Source: Pseudofrankia asymbiotica (GTDB lineage Bacteria > Actinomycetota > Actinomycetes > Frankiales > Frankiaceae). Taken from it: DNA of 6,424 nucleotides. Shown piece after piece: positions 5,178 to 6,424 of the stretch (position 1 is its first letter; each line of letters opens with the position of its first letter). The translations under genes were made by a program, and so were the position numbers. The DNA lies in the NCBI RefSeq assembly GCF_001983105.1, contig NZ_MOMC01000042.1:37663-44086 (forward strand). Reading direction: 5' to 3'. Under the pieces are notes generated by a model. It was given only the letters and a program-made list of their open reading frames with translations. It was not told where the DNA came from and did not search any database.

Positions 5178-5231
5178 CCTCGCGGAGGCCCGGCCCACGA
5201 GCGAAGCGAGGTGGGCCGGGCCGCAGCGAGG
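5178..5231. terminator. Right-arm hairpin of the inverted-repeat element
   Basis: Bases 5178-5198 pair with 5211-5231 at 19 of 21 positions around the 12-nt loop GAGCGAAGCGAG (5199-5210). The same two stem positions are mismatched as in the left-arm hairpin. The pairs next to the loop differ from the left copy but remain paired. For the minus-strand nucS transcript it lies about 115 bases past the stop. Confidence 0.5.
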
Positions 5232-5271
5232 TCGCCGAAGGGCACGTGAGCGCAGGAGGACACGGCGCGGA

Positions 5272-5302
5272 GGTCCCTTGGGAGCGAAGCGAGTAAGGGG
5301 CC
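5272..5302. terminator. Hairpin downstream of nucS with the same loop motif
   Basis: GGTCCCTT (5272-5279) pairs with AAGGGGCC (5295-5302) through eight pairs including one G-T, around a 15-nt loop that contains GAGCGAAGCGAG (5282-5293). It lies 43 bases beyond the nucS stop on the minus strand. The corresponding place in the left arm has a different 7-bp stem, AGCCCGC (4879-4885) with GCGGGCT, so a hairpin is kept although the sequence is not. Confidence 0.4.
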
Positions 5303-5344
5303 GTAGCGCCGTGCCCGCACGGAGCGAACCAGAGATACAGCGGC

Positions 5345-6007
5345 TCAGAAGAGGGTGGGGATGGAGGGTTCCAGGCCGCGTAGGGCGTCGTAGTTCACGG
5401 TGACGGTGGCGAGGCCGCGGTCGGTGGCCAGCAGGCGAGCCTGGGGCGTGATCGACTGGGCGACCAGGATGCCGTGGACCGGGTGCGGCAACCCCGGGTC
5501 CTCGACCATCCTGGCGACGTAGCGGGTCAGCTGCTCCACCCCGTCGATCTCGCCGCGGCGCTTGATCTCGACGGCCACGCTCGCGCCGTCGCCGGACCGG
5601 CAGAGCAGGTCGACCGGCCCGATCCCGGTCTCGTACTCGCGGCGCACAAGCGTCAGGTCCTCGCGGATCGCGTCCGGCCGGTCGGCCAGCAGCACCTGCA
5701 GGTGTGCCTCGACGCCGTCCTTGCGCAGGCCCGGGTCCACGCCGAGCTCGTGGGTGGAGTCGTGCATCACCTCTTCGATGGTGATCAGCAGCGACTCGTC
5801 AGCCTTGTTGGTGATGCGCCAGAGCCCCTCCCCCTCGGTGAGGACGCATGGCGGGCTCATCCAGTTGAGGGGCTTGTAGGCGCGGCCATCGGCGTGAATC
5901 GATACGGACCCATCGGCTTTGACCAGTAGCAGCCGCACCGCGCTGGGTAGGTGGGCGTTGAGCCGACCGACGTAGTCCACGCTGCACCGAGCGATCACGA
6001 GGCGCAT
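5345..6007 (-). CDS. nucS: Mismatch-specific endonuclease NucS/EndoMS
   Basis: 220 residues, the usual family length. NucS is the core of the non-canonical mismatch repair of actinobacteria, which generally lack MutS/MutL; it cuts both strands at mismatches such as G-T and G-G. The N-terminal half (1-110) is the DNA-binding/dimer domain, with the KPLNWMSPP block around Trp49. The C-terminal half is a RecB-like nuclease: Asp133 in GPVDLLCR, Glu147 and Lys149 in VAVEIKRRG, and Gln159 and Tyr163 in EQLTRYV form the D-ExK-Q-type active site. The C-terminal IPTLF resembles beta-clamp-binding tails reported for this family. The start is the ATG at 6007. I see no Shine-Dalgarno; GATAAC eight bases upstream could be a -10 box giving a leaderless mRNA. 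It converges on the dehydrogenase gene across the inverted-repeat element. Confidence 0.95.
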   Translation of the reverse strand: MRLVIARCSVDYVGRLNAHLPSAVRLLLVKADGSVSIHADGRAYKPLNWMSPPCVLTEGEGLWRITNKADESLLITIEEVMHDSTHELGVDPGLRKDGVEAHLQVLLADRPDAIREDLTLVRREYETGIGPVDLLCRSGDGASVAVEIKRRGEIDGVEQLTRYVARMVEDPGLPHPVHGILVAQSITPQARLLATDRGLATVTVNYDALRGLEPSIPTLF

Positions 6008-6089
6008 TGGGCCACGTTATCGCGAAGTCCCCCGCCTGCCCGGCTTGGGTGATGGCAAGGCCACGTCGCCTGCCAGCGGACGTCCGTCG

Positions 6090-6424
6090 CTATTCGGCGG
6101 GCCGAGGCTCGCCCTCCGCGGAGGCAGAGCGCTCCGCGTCCGGGGAGGACGCCGCGGCGGTCGCGGCGGCCACCAGGTCGTCGAGCAGCGCCTTGCGCCC
6201 GGTGTAACGGATGGTGAGCCGGTCGGCCTGCTCTGCCGGCAGGCGGCCCAATCGGACCGGATCGCTATTGTCCGCCATGTCGGCACGCTTCACCACGACC
6301 GCGAGCGGGTTCGCCGCGACCCTGGTCAGATAGTTCTTGGTGGCCTCACCCGGACGCTTGGACAGGGCATCCACGGCGGCGACGACCCGCGGCGGATATC
6401 CGAGGCCCGCGAGCTCCTCGAGCG
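6090..6424 (-). CDS. HD-domain phosphohydrolase, C-terminal part (partial)
   Basis: The frame is open from the right edge to TAG at 6092-6090 and gives the last 110 residues or so. The GTG at 6374 is internal, because the sequence upstream of it (LEELAGLGYPPRVVAAV) continues the same domain to the edge. The blocks PPRVVAAVDALSKRPGE, then VAANPLAVVVKRADMADN and SDPVRLGRLP, match the C-terminal half of HD-superfamily hydrolases often annotated as metal-dependent phosphohydrolases or RelA/SpoT-type (p)ppGpp hydrolases. The Asp in KRADMADN is the second conserved acid of the HD fold. The HD and HDxxED motifs lie outside the window. The last 25 residues are Ala/Ser/Glu-rich and look disordered. 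The substrate cannot be told from this part. It lies 82 bases upstream of nucS on the same strand, so the two could be co-transcribed. Confidence 0.7.
   Translation of the reverse strand, partial: LEELAGLGYPPRVVAAVDALSKRPGEATKNYLTRVAANPLAVVVKRADMADNSDPVRLGRLPAEQADRLTIRYTGRKALLDDLVAAATAAASSPDAERSASAEGEPRPAE

Larger units (their letters stand above)
4849..5330. repeat. 482-bp inverted-repeat element with nested hairpins
   Basis: The left arm (4849-5004, 156 bp) and right arm (5178-5330, 153 bp) are inverted copies. The outer 30 bases match at 29 of 30 (4849-4878 against 5301-5330). A variable stretch of about 25 bases follows, and then the inner 60 bases match at 53 of 60. The 173-bp centre (5005-5177) is not repeated. 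Each arm contains a long hairpin and a smaller one. The element fills the gap between the stop of the dehydrogenase gene (4847) and the stop of nucS (5345), so it lies where both converging transcripts end. I see no target-site duplication at its ends. Possible readings are a MITE/REP-like mobile repeat, a bidirectional terminator, or both. Short frames inside it (for example 4847-5062 plus, and 5320-5027 minus) read similar Arg/Ala/Pro-rich peptides from the two arms and are probably not proteins. Confidence 0.8.

Noticed and set aside
3831..5198. 455-codon minus-strand ORF across the dehydrogenase gene
   Set aside because: It is antisense to a well-supported coding region with clear motifs, and its length comes from the high GC content.
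5027..5320. 97-codon minus-strand ORF in the right arm
   Set aside because: It is the mirror copy of the left-arm frame, has no domain and no ribosome binding site, and is explained by repeat composition.
6017..6286. Separate ORF between nucS and the HD gene
   Set aside because: It overlaps the HD-domain coding sequence in another frame and has no recognisable features.

Overview
The window is very GC-rich, with genes strongly biased to G/C in third codon positions. It carries an actinobacterial gene set: a NucS/EndoMS mismatch endonuclease, a FilP-like DivIVA-domain coiled-coil protein, crotonyl-CoA carboxylase/reductase (Ccr), and a double-length 3-hydroxybutyryl-CoA dehydrogenase. This indicates a filamentous actinomycete. 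The style of the repeats suggests a Frankia-like organism, but that is a guess without a database.

Layout, left to right. (1) 1-102: the 3' end of ccr (+), followed by a strong 14-bp-stem hairpin at 141-180. (2) 181-687: a gene-poor stretch with a relatively AT-rich patch, a tRNA-3'-end-like fragment on the minus strand, a 22-bp-spaced direct repeat and short inverted repeats. (3) 688-1377: FilP-like coiled-coil protein (+). (4) 1378-1584: intergenic space between convergent genes, with a tandem repeat and a long hairpin. (5) 1585-2499: a two-gene minus-strand operon, a DUF1232 membrane-type protein followed by a small zinc-ribbon-like protein. (6) 2500-3074: a divergent intergenic region with a 22-nt perfect palindrome and a possible 22-codon ORF. 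(7) 3075-4847: a 590-aa tandem-duplicated 3-hydroxyacyl-CoA dehydrogenase (+). (8) 4848-5344: a 482-bp inverted-repeat element filling the gap between two convergent genes. (9) 5345-6007: nucS (-). (10) 6090-6424: the C-terminal part of an HD-domain phosphohydrolase (-), running off the right edge.

Ccr and the 3-hydroxybutyryl-CoA dehydrogenase belong to neighbouring steps of C4-CoA metabolism (acetoacetyl-CoA to 3-hydroxybutyryl-CoA to crotonyl-CoA to ethylmalonyl-CoA), the route that feeds acetate assimilation and supplies unusual polyketide extender units. They are interleaved with cell-architecture (FilP-like) and genome-maintenance (NucS) genes. From memory this resembles the Streptomyces neighbourhood that holds filP/scy, a double 3-hydroxybutyryl-CoA dehydrogenase and nucS.

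The two most interesting signals are these. First, the inverted-repeat element at 4849-5330 has arms that each contain a long hairpin, with compensatory base changes between the copies and a shared GAGCGAAGCGA-type loop. Second, the two halves of the fused dehydrogenase have diverged in complementary ways: half 1 has lost the conserved catalytic Asn (Asp192), and half 2 has lost the NAD-type acidic residue and the third glycine of its nucleotide-binding motif.
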